The notes: generated by a model not told the origin, from the sequence alone. Shown: positions 1 through 7,120, numbered from the stretch's first letter. The stretch is DNA of 11,731 nt from Pseudomonadota bacterium (GCA_023399815.1 JAEWOJ010000056.1:1-11731); one strand, 5' to 3'. Numbers and translations: made by a program.

Positions 1-1205
1 GTGGCGGCGCGCGCGCGGCCGCCGCGGGCCAGCGCCGCATGCACGTCGGCGGCGGCGATGGTGTCGGCCACCGCCAGGGCGGCCAGCCGCCAGCACACAT
101 TCTCCAGCTCGCGCACGTTGCCGGGCCAATCGTGCTGGCGCAGCGCCTGCACGGCGGCGCCGGACAGGCGCTTGGGCGGCATGTCGAGGCGGCGCGCGGC
201 GTTGGCGAGGAAGGTCGCGGCCAGCGTCGCCACGTCGTCCAGGCGCTCGCGCAGCGGCGGCAGCCACAGCCGCACCATGTCCAGCCGGTGCAGCAGGTCG
301 GCGCGGAAGCGGCCCTGTTCGACCAGCGTTTCCAGGTCCTGGTGGGTGGCCGCGACCACGCGCACGTCCACGTGGATCAGCTCGCGCCCGCCGACGCGGA
401 AGAACTCGCCCTCGGCCAGCACGCGCAGCAGCCGCGTCTGCAACGGCAGCGGCATGTCGCCGATCTCGTCCAGGAACAGGGTGCCGCCATGGGCCTGCTC
501 GAAGCGGCCGATATGGCGCTTCGCCGCGCCGGTGAAGGCGCCGGCCTCGTGGCCGAACAGCTCGCTTTCCAGTAGTTCGGCGGGAATGGCGGCGGTGTTG
601 AGCGCGACGAACGGGCCGCGCGCGCGCGGCGATTCGCGGTGCAGCGCGTTGGCCACCAGTTCCTTGCCGGTGCCGGTCTCGCCGTTGATCAGCACCGACA
701 GCGGCGCCTGCGCCAATCGGCCGATGGCGCGGAACAGCGCGCGCATGGCCGGGGTGTCGCCGATCAGCTGCGGCGCTTCGTCGCCCAGCGCGGCGGCCTG
801 CGGCGCTTCCACGCGCACCTCGGGTTCGGGCAGCGCGCGGCGCGCCAGCTCCACCGCGTCGTCCAGGTCGAACGGCTTGGACAGGAATTCATGCGCACCG
901 CCCCGGAACGCGCCGGCGGTGCTGGCCACGTCGGTGTAGGCGGACATCACGATCACCGGCAGCTGCGGGTGCGCGGCCTTGAGTTTTTCCAGCAGCACCA
1001 GCCCATCGTCGCCGGGCATGCGCACGTCGGTGAACAGCAGGTCCGGCGCCGGCCGCCGCGCCAGCGCGTCCAGCGCCGCGGCGGCGCTGTCGAAGCCTTC
1101 CACGGTGTAGCCGGCATCGCGCAGCGCGGTGGTCAGGACGAAGCGCACGGCGCGGTCGTCGTCCACCACCCAGATCGTCGCCATCGGCGCGGGAAGGTCA
1201 GGCAT
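1..1205 (-). CDS. ntrC: Nitrogen regulation response regulator NtrC (GlnG), partial: C-terminus beyond window
   Basis: Sigma-54-dependent activator of nitrogen-assimilation genes; NtrB phosphorylates it and it then opens sigma-54 promoters by ATP hydrolysis. 401 residues are visible. The receiver domain (about 10-122) has acidic residues D15-D17, phospho-acceptor D60 in TDVRMPG and K110 in LSKPFD. The AAA+ domain starts near 147, with Walker A GETGTGKE (175-182), the sigma-54-contact loop GAFTGA (222-227) and Walker B LFLDE (243-247). The Fis-type DNA-binding domain expected next lies off the left edge. The start at 1205 has AAGGAGG upstream and overlaps the ntrB stop by 8 bases (1198-1205), implying translational coupling; an internal ATG at 1184 is the alternative. 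Motif order and the neighbouring ntrB make the identification firm. Confidence 0.97.
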   Translation of the reverse strand, partial: MPDLPAPMATIWVVDDDRAVRFVLTTALRDAGYTVEGFDSAAAALDALARRPAPDLLFTDVRMPGDDGLVLLEKLKAAHPQLPVIVMSAYTDVASTAGAFRGGAHEFLSKPFDLDDAVELARRALPEPEVRVEAPQAAALGDEAPQLIGDTPAMRALFRAIGRLAQAPLSVLINGETGTGKELVANALHRESPRARGPFVALNTAAIPAELLESELFGHEAGAFTGAAKRHIGRFEQAHGGTLFLDEIGDMPLPLQTRLLRVLAEGEFFRVGGRELIHVDVRVVAATHQDLETLVEQGRFRADLLHRLDMVRLWLPPLRERLDDVATLAATFLANAARRLDMPPKRLSGAAVQALRQHDWPGNVRELENVCWRLAALAVADTIAAADVHAALARGGRARAA

Positions 1206-2250
1206 CGGTCGCCTCCTTCTCCTCGCTGGCCGCCGGCAGCGGCAGCGGCAGCAACAGGGTGAACACGGTGTGCCCCGGCCGCGAGCGGAAGCTCAGCGTG
1301 CCGCGGTGCTCGCGCGCGACCTGCTGCGCCAGCGCCAGGCCGAGCCCGGTGCCTTCGGCGCGGCCGCTGACCAGCGGCAGGAACAGGTGTTCGGCCAGGT
1401 CGTCCGGCACCCCATGGCCGTCGTCGGCCACCTCCAGCCGCAGCGCCAGCGGCGAGGCGTTCTCGGCGATGCGCGCGCCATGTTCGATCCGGGTGCGCAG
1501 CACGATGCGGGTGGCGCCGGCCTGGATCGCGTTGCGCACCAGGTTGAGCAGCGCCTGGGTCAGGCGGTCGGCGTCGCCGGCGAATTCGGGGATGCTCGGG
1601 TCGTAATCGCGCTGCAGCTGCAGGGCCCAGCCGGCCTCGCTCTCGGCCAGGCGCAGCACGCGCTCGAGCGCGGCGTGGATGTTGAGCGGCGCGTGCGGCC
1701 GCTGCGGCGCCGGCGACAGCAGCTGTTCGAGCAGGAGGTTCAGGCGCTCGATCTCGGCACCGATCAGTTCGATCAGTTCGGTCTCGGCCGCATCGCGGTT
1801 GCCGGCGCGCCGCGCCAGCAGCTGGGCCGCGCCCTTCAGCCCGGCCAGCGGGTTGCGCAGTTCGTGGGCCAGTCCCTTGAGCGCGGCGCTGAAGGCGCCG
1901 GGCAGCACCTGCGCCGGGTCGGGCGCGGGGAATTCGTCCACCGGGTGCGCCTCCAGCAGCCAGCCGCCCGGTTCCAGCGGCGTCAGCCAGCCCTCGGCGA
2001 ACCGCGGGCGTTCGCCCGGCAGCGCCAGCGCCAGCCGCGGCAGGCGCGCGGCGTCGGCGCCCTGCCCCAGCCGTTCCGCCAGGGCCTCGCCCTGGCTTTC
2101 CAGCGAGGCCAGCGGCTGCCCCAGCAGGCGCCGCACGCTCACCCCCAGCCAGCGGCAGAACGCCGGATTGGCCCCGGCGATGCGGCCGTCCGGCGCGGCC
2201 CACACCAGGGGCGTGGCCATCATCTCGGCAGTGGGCAGGGGGTCGCGCAT
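1198..2250 (-). CDS. glnL: Nitrogen regulation sensor histidine kinase NtrB (GlnL)
   Basis: Cytoplasmic kinase/phosphatase that sets NtrC phosphorylation in response to PII proteins. The 350-residue product matches the roughly 350 residues of enterobacterial NtrB. A PAS-like N-terminus (about 8-110) is followed by the H-box LAHELRNPLAG with phospho-acceptor H129, the N-box LLNLVRNA (235-242), G1 DDGHG (276-280) and G2 GTGLGL (300-305). No membrane segment is seen, as expected. The start at 2250 gives the family length but has no clear Shine-Dalgarno; ATGs at 2223 and 2220 are alternatives. The reading frame stays open to 2358, but an extension would cross the NtrC box and reach towards amtB, so it is not used. 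The gene follows amtB after 82 bp and overlaps ntrC by 8 bases. Confidence 0.95.
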   Translation of the reverse strand: MRDPLPTAEMMATPLVWAAPDGRIAGANPAFCRWLGVSVRRLLGQPLASLESQGEALAERLGQGADAARLPRLALALPGERPRFAEGWLTPLEPGGWLLEAHPVDEFPAPDPAQVLPGAFSAALKGLAHELRNPLAGLKGAAQLLARRAGNRDAAETELIELIGAEIERLNLLLEQLLSPAPQRPHAPLNIHAALERVLRLAESEAGWALQLQRDYDPSIPEFAGDADRLTQALLNLVRNAIQAGATRIVLRTRIEHGARIAENASPLALRLEVADDGHGVPDDLAEHLFLPLVSGRAEGTGLGLALAQQVAREHRGTLSFRSRPGHTVFTLLLPLPLPAASEEKEATDA

Positions 2251-2267
2251 TGCACCAATGTAGTGCA
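2251..2267 (-). promoter_or_regulatory. NtrC-binding site directly before the ntrB start codon
   Basis: On the minus strand this reads TGCACT-N5-GGTGCA, matching the 17-bp NtrC consensus TGCACY-N5-RGTGCA. Both half-sites are identical to those of the glnA box at 6137-6153. The box ends one base before the chosen ntrB ATG. No -24/-12 element is apparent between it and the amtB stop. By analogy with the enterobacterial glnL promoter, which NtrC represses, I infer negative autoregulation of ntrBC rather than activation. Confidence 0.75.
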
Positions 2268-2332
2268 AAGCAGGCGGCGGCCGCCATGCCGGCACCGGCG
2301 AGGCCCCTGCCCGCGGACCTCGCCCGCCCTGC

Positions 2333-3685
2333 TCAGCCCTCGTAGGCCGATTCGCCATGGGTACTGATGTCCAGGCCGGTACGCTCGGCTTCCTCGCTCA
2401 CGCGCAGGCCGACCAGCGCGCGCACCAGCAGCAGGATCAGCGTGGTCGCCACCGCGCACCACAGCACGGTGAAGCCGACGCTGAGCGCCTGCACCCACAG
2501 CTGGTGGGCGATGTCCAGGTCGGCCTTGGTGCCGCCCAGCGACTGCGCGCTGAACGCGCCGGTGAGGATCGCGCCGACGATGCCGCCCACGCCATGCACG
2601 CCGAACACGTCGGCGGTGTCGTCGACCCGGAGCAGGCGCTTGAGCCCGGTGACGCCCCACACGCAGGCAATGCCGGTGACGAAGCCGATCACGATGGCGC
2701 CGAGCGGGCCCACCGTGCCGCAGGCCGGGGTCACGCCGACCAGGCCGGCAACCGCACCCGACGCCGCGCCCAGCGCCGATGGGTGGCCCTTGGTCACCGC
2801 TTCCACCAGCGTCCAGCCCAGCACTGCCGCGGCGGTGGCCAGCACGGTGTTGATGAAGGCCAGCGACGCCACGGTGTCGGCGGCGGCCGCCGAACCGGCG
2901 TTGAAGCCGAACCAGCCCACCCACAGCAGCATCGCGCCGAGCCAGGTCAACGGCAGGTTGTGCGGCTTCAGCGCGGCCTGGCCGTAGCCCAGGCGCTTGC
3001 CGACGAACCACGCCGCCACCAGCCCGGCCACGCCGGCGTTGATGTGCACCACGGTGCCGCCGGCGAAATCGATGGCGCCCATCTCGCCCAGCCAGCCGCC
3101 GCCCCAGACGATGTGCGCCATCGGGATGTAGCTCAGGGTGAACCACAGCGCCGAGAACAGCAGCACCGCGCGGAAGCGGATGCGCTCGGCGAACGCGCCG
3201 ACGATCAGCGCAGTGGTGATGCCGGCGAACGTGGACTGGAACGCGACGAACAGGTAGTCCGGCAGGCCGGCGATGGGCGTGTTGCCCACCGACTCCGGGG
3301 TGAAACCTTCGAGGAAGGCGAACCGCGTGAACGAGCCGAAGAACGCGTTGCCGTCGCTGAACACCGCGCTGTAGCCGTAGGCCACCCACAGCAGCAGCAC
3401 CAGCGAGAACACCACCAGCACCTGGCTGAGCACCGACAGCACGTTCTTGGCGCGCACCAGGCCGCCGTAGAACAGGGCCAGGCCGGGCACCACCATCATC
3501 AGCACCAGCAGCGTGGCGGTGAGCATCCAGGCCACGTCGCCGTGGTCGAAGCTGGCCGCCGCCTGCGCGGCCTCCTGCGCCGACGCGCCCAAGGGAAGCA
3601 TGGCCAGCGCGAAGCCAGCGAGCAGGGGGGACAGGCACAGTCCACCGAGCCGGGCCTTCGACCCGGTGAAAAATTCCGTTCGCAT
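2333..3685 (-). CDS. amtB: Ammonium channel AmtB
   Basis: Inner-membrane ammonium channel of the Amt/Mep/Rh family, 450 residues. The N-terminus looks like a Sec signal peptide with likely cleavage after A36 (GASA/QEAA), as in E. coli AmtB. Around eleven hydrophobic segments follow. The pore histidine pair is present: H214 in GGTVVHINAG and H364 in FGVHGVGG. The C-terminal tail ends GLDISTHGESAYEG, the cytoplasmic region through which GlnK docks. The start at 3685 has GGAG seven bases upstream. glnK lies 265 bp upstream on the same strand, the classic glnK-amtB pair, although here the gap is filled with repeat sequence. No sigma-54 element was found in that gap, so expression may depend on readthrough from glnA-glnK or on an unseen promoter. 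Confidence 0.97.
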   Translation of the reverse strand: MRTEFFTGSKARLGGLCLSPLLAGFALAMLPLGASAQEAAQAAASFDHGDVAWMLTATLLVLMMVVPGLALFYGGLVRAKNVLSVLSQVLVVFSLVLLLWVAYGYSAVFSDGNAFFGSFTRFAFLEGFTPESVGNTPIAGLPDYLFVAFQSTFAGITTALIVGAFAERIRFRAVLLFSALWFTLSYIPMAHIVWGGGWLGEMGAIDFAGGTVVHINAGVAGLVAAWFVGKRLGYGQAALKPHNLPLTWLGAMLLWVGWFGFNAGSAAAADTVASLAFINTVLATAAAVLGWTLVEAVTKGHPSALGAASGAVAGLVGVTPACGTVGPLGAIVIGFVTGIACVWGVTGLKRLLRVDDTADVFGVHGVGGIVGAILTGAFSAQSLGGTKADLDIAHQLWVQALSVGFTVLWCAVATTLILLLVRALVGLRVSEEAERTGLDISTHGESAYEG

Positions 3686-3721
3686 CGTTTGTCTCCGATT
3701 GTGGACCGATCAGGTTTTCAG

Positions 3722-3920
3722 GCCCCCTCTCCCTCTGGGAGAGGGGTGGGGGAGAGGGCCGGGCGCAGCCTCGTGCAATCCACTACTGCGAGCGCTGCAC
3801 CCCTGCCCTCATCCGCCCCTGCGGGGCATCACATCCGGCACATCCCTGTGCCTCACTCATCGGGCGGCTTCGCCATGCAACCCGGCAAGCCTGCCGGGTT
3901 GTCTCCCGAAGGGAGAAGGA
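3722..3920. repeat. Intergenic cluster of inverted repeats between glnK and amtB
   Basis: Four compact palindromes lie in this gap. Their arms are: 10 bp at 3724-3733/3737-3746 (CCCCTCTCCC, loop TCT); 5 bp at 3815-3819/3823-3827; 9 bp at 3879-3887/3892-3900 (AACCCGGCA, loop AGCC); and 6 bp at 3902-3907/3911-3916. The GGGAGAGGGG and CCCTCATCCGCCCC wording resembles dispersed intergenic repeats that I recall from Xanthomonas genomes; that recollection is unverified here. The hairpins sit in the presumed leader of amtB and could reduce readthrough from glnK or affect mRNA stability. No convincing ORF was found in the gap. Confidence 0.65.
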
Positions 3921-3950
3921 ACAAGCCGCGCCCGATTCGGGAAGTAGGGG

Positions 3951-4289
3951 TCAAAGCGCGTCGGCGCCCGTTTCACCGGTGCGGATGCGCACCACCTGCT
4001 CGAGCGGGGTGACGAAGATCTTGCCGTCGCCGATCTTGCCGGTGCCGGCGGCCGCCTGCAGGGTTTCGATCACCGCATCGACGTTGTCGTCGGAAACGGC
4101 GGTTTCGATGCGGATCTTGGGCAGGAAATCGACCACGTACTCGGCGCCGCGATACAGCTCGGTGTGGCCCTTCTGCCGGCCGAAGCCCTTGACCTCGGTG
4201 ACGGTGATGCCGGAAACGCCGGCCGCGCCCAAGGCCTCGCGTACTTCGTCGAGCTTGAACGGCCGGATGATGGCGGAGATCAGTTTCAT
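3951..4289 (-). CDS. glnK: PII nitrogen regulatory protein GlnK
   Basis: Small trimeric signal protein that binds 2-oxoglutarate and ATP/ADP and reports nitrogen state to NtrB, AmtB and the GlnA-modifying enzymes. The 112 residues are the usual PII length. The PII T-loop KGFGRQKGHTELYRGAEY is present, with uridylylation target Y51, and the nucleotide-binding motif TGKIGDGKIFV follows, with IRTGE near the C-terminus. I call it GlnK rather than GlnB because amtB is next on the same strand; sequence alone does not separate them firmly. The ribosome-binding site is weak (GGGA about seven bases upstream). The frame is open upstream to 4565, but that extension is Arg/Pro-rich and unlike PII. Confidence 0.95.
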   Translation of the reverse strand: MKLISAIIRPFKLDEVREALGAAGVSGITVTEVKGFGRQKGHTELYRGAEYVVDFLPKIRIETAVSDDNVDAVIETLQAAAGTGKIGDGKIFVTPLEQVVRIRTGETGADAL

Positions 4290-4480
4290 GCGCAGGTCCC
4301 GATGTGGAGGACACCGGCCCATCGCGGGCCGGCGTCGTGTCTTCCAGCGGCCACGACGCGGTCGCTGGGGTTGCGCCGGATGCGCCGCGGGCCGATGACG
4401 CGGGGAGGGAAGCATGGCCCGCGCTGCGCGTTTCCGGGTTCTCTTGCCACTGCCTGGGTGTTGCCGGGTTTGCCGCCGGG

Positions 4481-4529
4481 CGGCGGCGATGGCGAAAGCG
4501 GGAGGGGAGGGACTTTGCCATCGCCGCCG
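4481..4529. repeat. Strong hairpin between glnA and glnK
   Basis: Arms CGGCGGCGATGGC (4481-4493) and its exact complement (4517-4529) form 13 perfect pairs. AAAG/CTTT (4495-4498/4513-4516) continue the stem across one bulged base, leaving a purine-rich loop at 4499-4512. No T-run follows on the minus strand, so it is not a standard terminator. It may be a processing, stability or attenuation element between glnA and glnK. The rest of 4290-4581 shows no gene and no sigma-54 promoter. Confidence 0.6.
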
Positions 4530-4554
4530 GATACCGGCAGCAAGAGGGTGCGGA

Positions 4555-4574
4555 GCGGCCGCCACGGCGGCCGC
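4555..4574 (-). terminator. GC-rich hairpin just after glnA, candidate terminator
   Basis: GCGGCCGCC (4555-4563) and GGCGGCCGC (4566-4574) form a 9-bp stem with a 2-base centre, 7 bases past the glnA stop codon. On the minus strand it is followed by TCCGCACCCTCTTG, which lacks a real T-run, so termination is probably partial at best. The position fits a glnA 3' end. Confidence 0.4.
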
Positions 4575-4581
4575 GCCTTGC

Positions 4582-5991
4582 TCAGCTGGTGTAGTACAGC
4601 TGGTATTCCAGCGGGTGGGTGGCCGCGCGGAACGCGGTCACTTCCTTCATCTTCAGCGCGATGTAGGCGTCGATGAAGTCGTCGCTCATCACGCCGCCGG
4701 CCTTGAGGAACTCGCGGTCCTTGTCCAGCGCTTCCAGCGCCTGGTCCAGCGAGGAGCAGACCTGCGGGATCAGCTTCTCCTCTTCCGGCGGCAGGTCGTA
4801 CAGGTCCTTGTCGCTCGGCGCGCCCGGATCGATCTGGTTACGGATGCCGTCCAGGCCGGCCATCATCAGCGCGGTGAAGGTCAGGTAGCCGGACTGGATC
4901 GGGTCGGGGAAGCGCATCTCGATGCGGCGCGCCTTCGGGTTGGACACCCACGGGATGCGGCACGACGCCGAACGGTTGCGCGCCGAGTAGGCCAGCATCA
5001 CCGGCGCCTCGAAGCCCGGCACCAGGCGCTTGTAGCTGTTGGTGCCGGAGTTGGAGAAGGCGTTGATCGCGCGGGCGTGCTTGAAGATGCCGCCGATGTA
5101 CCACAGCGCGGTCTGCGACAGGCCGCCGTAGCCATCGCCGGAGAACAGGTTCTTGCCTTCCTTCGCCAGCGACTGGTGCACGTGCATGCCGCTGCCGTTG
5201 TCGCCGACCAGCGGCTTGGGCATGAAGGTCGCGGTCTTGCCGTTGCGGTGCGCCACGTTCTTGATGACGTGCTTCATGCGCTGCAGTTCGTCGGCCTTGC
5301 TCACCAGGGTGTTGAACTTGGCGCCGATCTCGCACTGGCCGGCATTGGCCACTTCGTGGTGGTGCACTTCGACCTCGATGCCGACCTGCGCCAGCACCTT
5401 GCACATCTCGGCACGGATGTCGTGCAGCGAATCGGTCGGCGGCACCGGGAAGTAGCCGCCCTTCACCGCCGGCCGGTAGCCGCTGTTGGTGCCGTCGTAG
5501 CTCTTGCCGGTGTTCCAGGCGCCTTCTTCGGAGTTGATCTTGAAGAAGGTATTGCCCATGTCGTTGGCGAACTGGACCGAGTCGAAGATGAAGAATTCCG
5601 GTTCCGGGCCGAAGAAGGCCAGGTCGGCGACGCCGGACGACTTCAGGTAGGCCTCGGCGCGCTTGGCGATGCCGCGCGGGCAGCGGCCGTAGCCCTGCAT
5701 GGTGGCCGGGTCGAGCACGTCGCAGACCAACACCAGGGTCGGATCGGCGTAGAACGGGTCCAGGTAGGCGGTGGCCGGGTCGGGCAGCAGCACCATGTCC
5801 GATTCGGCGATGCCCTTCCAGCCGGCGATCGAGCTGCCGTCGAACATCTTGCCTTCCTCGAACAGCGACGGCTCGATGATCGAGACCGGGAAGGTCACGT
5901 GCTGCTCGATGCCACGCATATCGACGAAACGCAGGTCGACGAACTCGACCTGGTTGTCCTTGATCAGCTTCTCAACGTTTTCCAGGGACAT
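4582..5991 (-). CDS. glnA: Glutamine synthetase, type I (GlnA)
   Basis: Catalyses ATP-dependent amidation of glutamate to glutamine, the main ammonium-assimilation step; a cytoplasmic dodecamer. The 469-residue length is standard for GSI. Visible signatures include DGSSIAGW (51-58), the metal/substrate motif FGPEPEFF (127-134), the ATP-site region NGSGMHVHQS (265-274), R340/R345 in the substrate loop, and KDLYDLPPEE with Y398, the adenylylation tyrosine (E. coli Tyr397 numbering without Met). It is therefore the adenylylation-controlled form. The start at 5991 (MSLENVEKLI) has GAGG about ten bases upstream; an in-frame ATG at 6060 would lie upstream of the sigma-54 promoter and is rejected. 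Transcription should start about 27 bases upstream from the -24/-12 promoter under NtrC control. It is the first gene of the nitrogen cluster. Confidence 0.98.
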   Translation of the reverse strand: MSLENVEKLIKDNQVEFVDLRFVDMRGIEQHVTFPVSIIEPSLFEEGKMFDGSSIAGWKGIAESDMVLLPDPATAYLDPFYADPTLVLVCDVLDPATMQGYGRCPRGIAKRAEAYLKSSGVADLAFFGPEPEFFIFDSVQFANDMGNTFFKINSEEGAWNTGKSYDGTNSGYRPAVKGGYFPVPPTDSLHDIRAEMCKVLAQVGIEVEVHHHEVANAGQCEIGAKFNTLVSKADELQRMKHVIKNVAHRNGKTATFMPKPLVGDNGSGMHVHQSLAKEGKNLFSGDGYGGLSQTALWYIGGIFKHARAINAFSNSGTNSYKRLVPGFEAPVMLAYSARNRSASCRIPWVSNPKARRIEMRFPDPIQSGYLTFTALMMAGLDGIRNQIDPGAPSDKDLYDLPPEEEKLIPQVCSSLDQALEALDKDREFLKAGGVMSDDFIDAYIALKMKEVTAFRAATHPLEYQLYYTS

Positions 5992-6029
5992 CGGGCAAAA
6001 CCTCGGTGGAATGGCGTGCCTTGGGTAGA

Positions 6030-6044
6030 GCAACTCGCGTGCCA
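6030..6044 (-). promoter_or_regulatory. Sigma-54 (-24/-12) promoter of glnA
   Basis: The minus strand reads TGGCACGCGAGTTGC, matching the RpoN consensus TGGCAC-N5-TTGC at every defined base with correct GG-GC spacing. It predicts a transcript start near 6018 and a leader of about 27 bases before the glnA ATG at 5991. Two NtrC boxes lie upstream at enhancer distance. Confidence 0.93.
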
Positions 6045-6059
6045 ACTTCCGACCGCGCA

Positions 6060-6072
6060 CAACCCATTGTTT
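6060..6072 (-). promoter_or_regulatory. Possible IHF site between glnA promoter and NtrC boxes
   Basis: The minus strand reads AAACAATGGGTTG, one mismatch from the IHF consensus WATCAANNNNTTR, with an A-run immediately upstream. It is centred near -48 from the inferred start, between enhancer and promoter, where IHF bends DNA at other sigma-54 promoters. The consensus is loose, so this stays tentative. Confidence 0.4.
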
Positions 6073-6106
6073 TTTCTAGAGGCTTCCTGATTCCCCGCTC
6101 TGGGAA

Positions 6107-6123
6107 TGCGCTAATAAGGTGCA
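6107..6123 (-). promoter_or_regulatory. NtrC-binding site, promoter-proximal
   Basis: The minus strand reads TGCACC-N5-AGCGCA: one half-site perfect, the other with one mismatch to RGTGCA. It is centred near -97 from the inferred glnA start and 30 bp (about three helical turns) from the box at 6137-6153, matching the paired enhancer layout of enterobacterial glnA. Confidence 0.7.
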
Positions 6124-6136
6124 CTCTGGAAGGAAA

Positions 6137-6153
6137 TGCACCAAACAAGTGCA
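6137..6153 (-). promoter_or_regulatory. NtrC-binding site, promoter-distal, high match
   Basis: The minus strand reads TGCACT-N5-GGTGCA, a full match to the 17-bp NtrC consensus, centred near -127 from the inferred glnA start. Its half-site TGCACT is also part of an overlapping 15-bp palindrome (AAGTGCA-A-TGCACTT, 6147-6161), so NtrC could occupy more than one register. The box lies 49 bp before the uppP start. Confidence 0.85.
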
Positions 6154-6201
6154 ATGCACTTGATGCTCTATCCTTTGCCGGTCCTTTTCCCTACCACGCC
6201 C

Positions 6202-6996
6202 ATGTCCGATCCGATTTCCGCCCTGCTGCTTGGCATCCTCGAAGGCCTGACCGAATTCCTGCCCATTTCCAGTACCGGCCATCTGCTGATCGCCGAACGC
6301 TGGCTCGGCGCGCGCTCGGACTTCTTCAACATCGTCATCCAGGCCGGCGCCATCCTCGCCGTCGTCCTGGCGTTCCGGCAGCGGCTGTGGTCGCTGGCCA
6401 CCGGCCTGGGCGAGCGCGAGAACCGCGACTACGTGCTGAAGCTGGGCACCGCCTTCCTGGTGACCGCGGTGGTCGGCCTGCCGGTGCGCATGGCCGGCTG
6501 GGAACTGCCCGAGACCGTGATCCCGGTGGCCTGGGCGCTGATCGTCGGCGGCGTGTGGATGCTGCTGGCCGAGGGCTTCGCCGCGCGCCTGCCCGACCGC
6601 GACACCGTCACCTGGAAGGTCGCCATCGGCGTCGGCCTGGCCCAGGTAGTGGCCGGCGTGTTCCCCGGCACCTCGCGCTCGGCCGCGGCGATCTTCCTGG
6701 CCATGCTGCTGGGCCTGAGCCGGCGCGCGGCCGCCGCCGAGTTCGTGTTCCTGGTCGGCATCCCGACCATGTTCGCGGCCAGCGCCTATGCCTTCCTCGA
6801 ACTGGCGCGGCATGGCCAGCTCGGCCACCAGGAATGGGGCGACGTAGGCATCGCCTTCGCCGCCGCCGTGGTCACCGGCTTCGTGGTGGTGAAGTGGCTG
6901 CTGGGCTACATCAAGCACCATCGCTTCACATGGTTCGCGGTATACAGGCTGGCCCTGGGTGCCGCGCTGCTGCTGTTCCTTCCCGCCGGGAACTGA
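6202..6996 (+). CDS. uppP: Undecaprenyl-diphosphate phosphatase UppP (BacA)
   Basis: Integral membrane enzyme that dephosphorylates undecaprenyl diphosphate, recycling the lipid carrier for peptidoglycan and other envelope polymers; overexpression of the family gives bacitracin resistance. 264 residues, typical of BacA. The first signature EGLTEFLPISSTGHL (14-28) carries the conserved glutamates, serines and H27; the second, GVFPGTSRSA (152-161), carries R159. About eight hydrophobic segments are seen. The start at 6202 (MSDPISALLLG) matches the family N-terminus, but no Shine-Dalgarno precedes it. In-frame ATGs at 6136, 6154 and 6163 would place coding sequence over or beside the NtrC boxes and are less likely. 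The gene is divergent from glnA and ends before an intrinsic terminator. Confidence 0.95.
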   Translation: MSDPISALLLGILEGLTEFLPISSTGHLLIAERWLGARSDFFNIVIQAGAILAVVLAFRQRLWSLATGLGERENRDYVLKLGTAFLVTAVVGLPVRMAGWELPETVIPVAWALIVGGVWMLLAEGFAARLPDRDTVTWKVAIGVGLAQVVAGVFPGTSRSAAAIFLAMLLGLSRRAAAAEFVFLVGIPTMFAASAYAFLELARHGQLGHQEWGDVGIAFAAAVVTGFVVVKWLLGYIKHHRFTWFAVYRLALGAALLLFLPAGN

Positions 6997-7094
6997 ACGC
7001 GGAAAGCCGCCGGCAACCCCCGCCGCCGGCGTCGTGCGTTTTCATGGCCGCCCTCCATGGCGGCCCGCTGCAGGGCCGCCGCTGGCGCGGCATC

Positions 7095-7120
7095 GAAAAA
7101 CCGCTCCAGGCGGTTTTTTC
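7095..7120 (+). terminator. Intrinsic terminator after uppP
   Basis: AAAAACCGC (7096-7104), loop TCCAG and GCGGTTTTT (7110-7118) form a perfect 9-bp stem with six T residues at 7114-7119. It ends uppP transcription and, having an A-run on the other side, could also work on the minus strand. Upstream, 6997-7094 holds smaller GC palindromes (for example 7046-7052/7059-7065) and no gene. Confidence 0.9.

Noticed and set aside
1..939. Long open frame on the plus strand opposite ntrC
   Set aside because: It is Arg/Ser/Ala-rich with no motif, and lies opposite a complete NtrC motif set; high GC leaves antisense frames open. The same holds for plus-strand frames opposite ntrB, amtB, glnA and the TPR gene.
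4536..4556. Possible sigma-54 promoter before glnK
   Set aside because: The minus strand has CCGCACCCTCTTGC, but the conserved GG is missing at the proper distance from the GC and the spacing is one base short.
3951..4565. GlnK with a 92-residue N-terminal extension
   Set aside because: The extension is Arg/Pro-rich, crosses the hairpin region and is unlike any PII; MKLISAIIRPFKL is the standard start.
5992..6060. Longer glnA start at 6060
   Set aside because: It would start translation upstream of the sigma-54 promoter and its predicted transcript start.
6136..6201. Longer uppP start at 6136 or 6154
   Set aside because: It adds up to 22 residues not found in the family and overlaps NtrC sequences. 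Purine-rich AAGGAA lies too close to the 6136 ATG to act as a normal ribosome-binding site.
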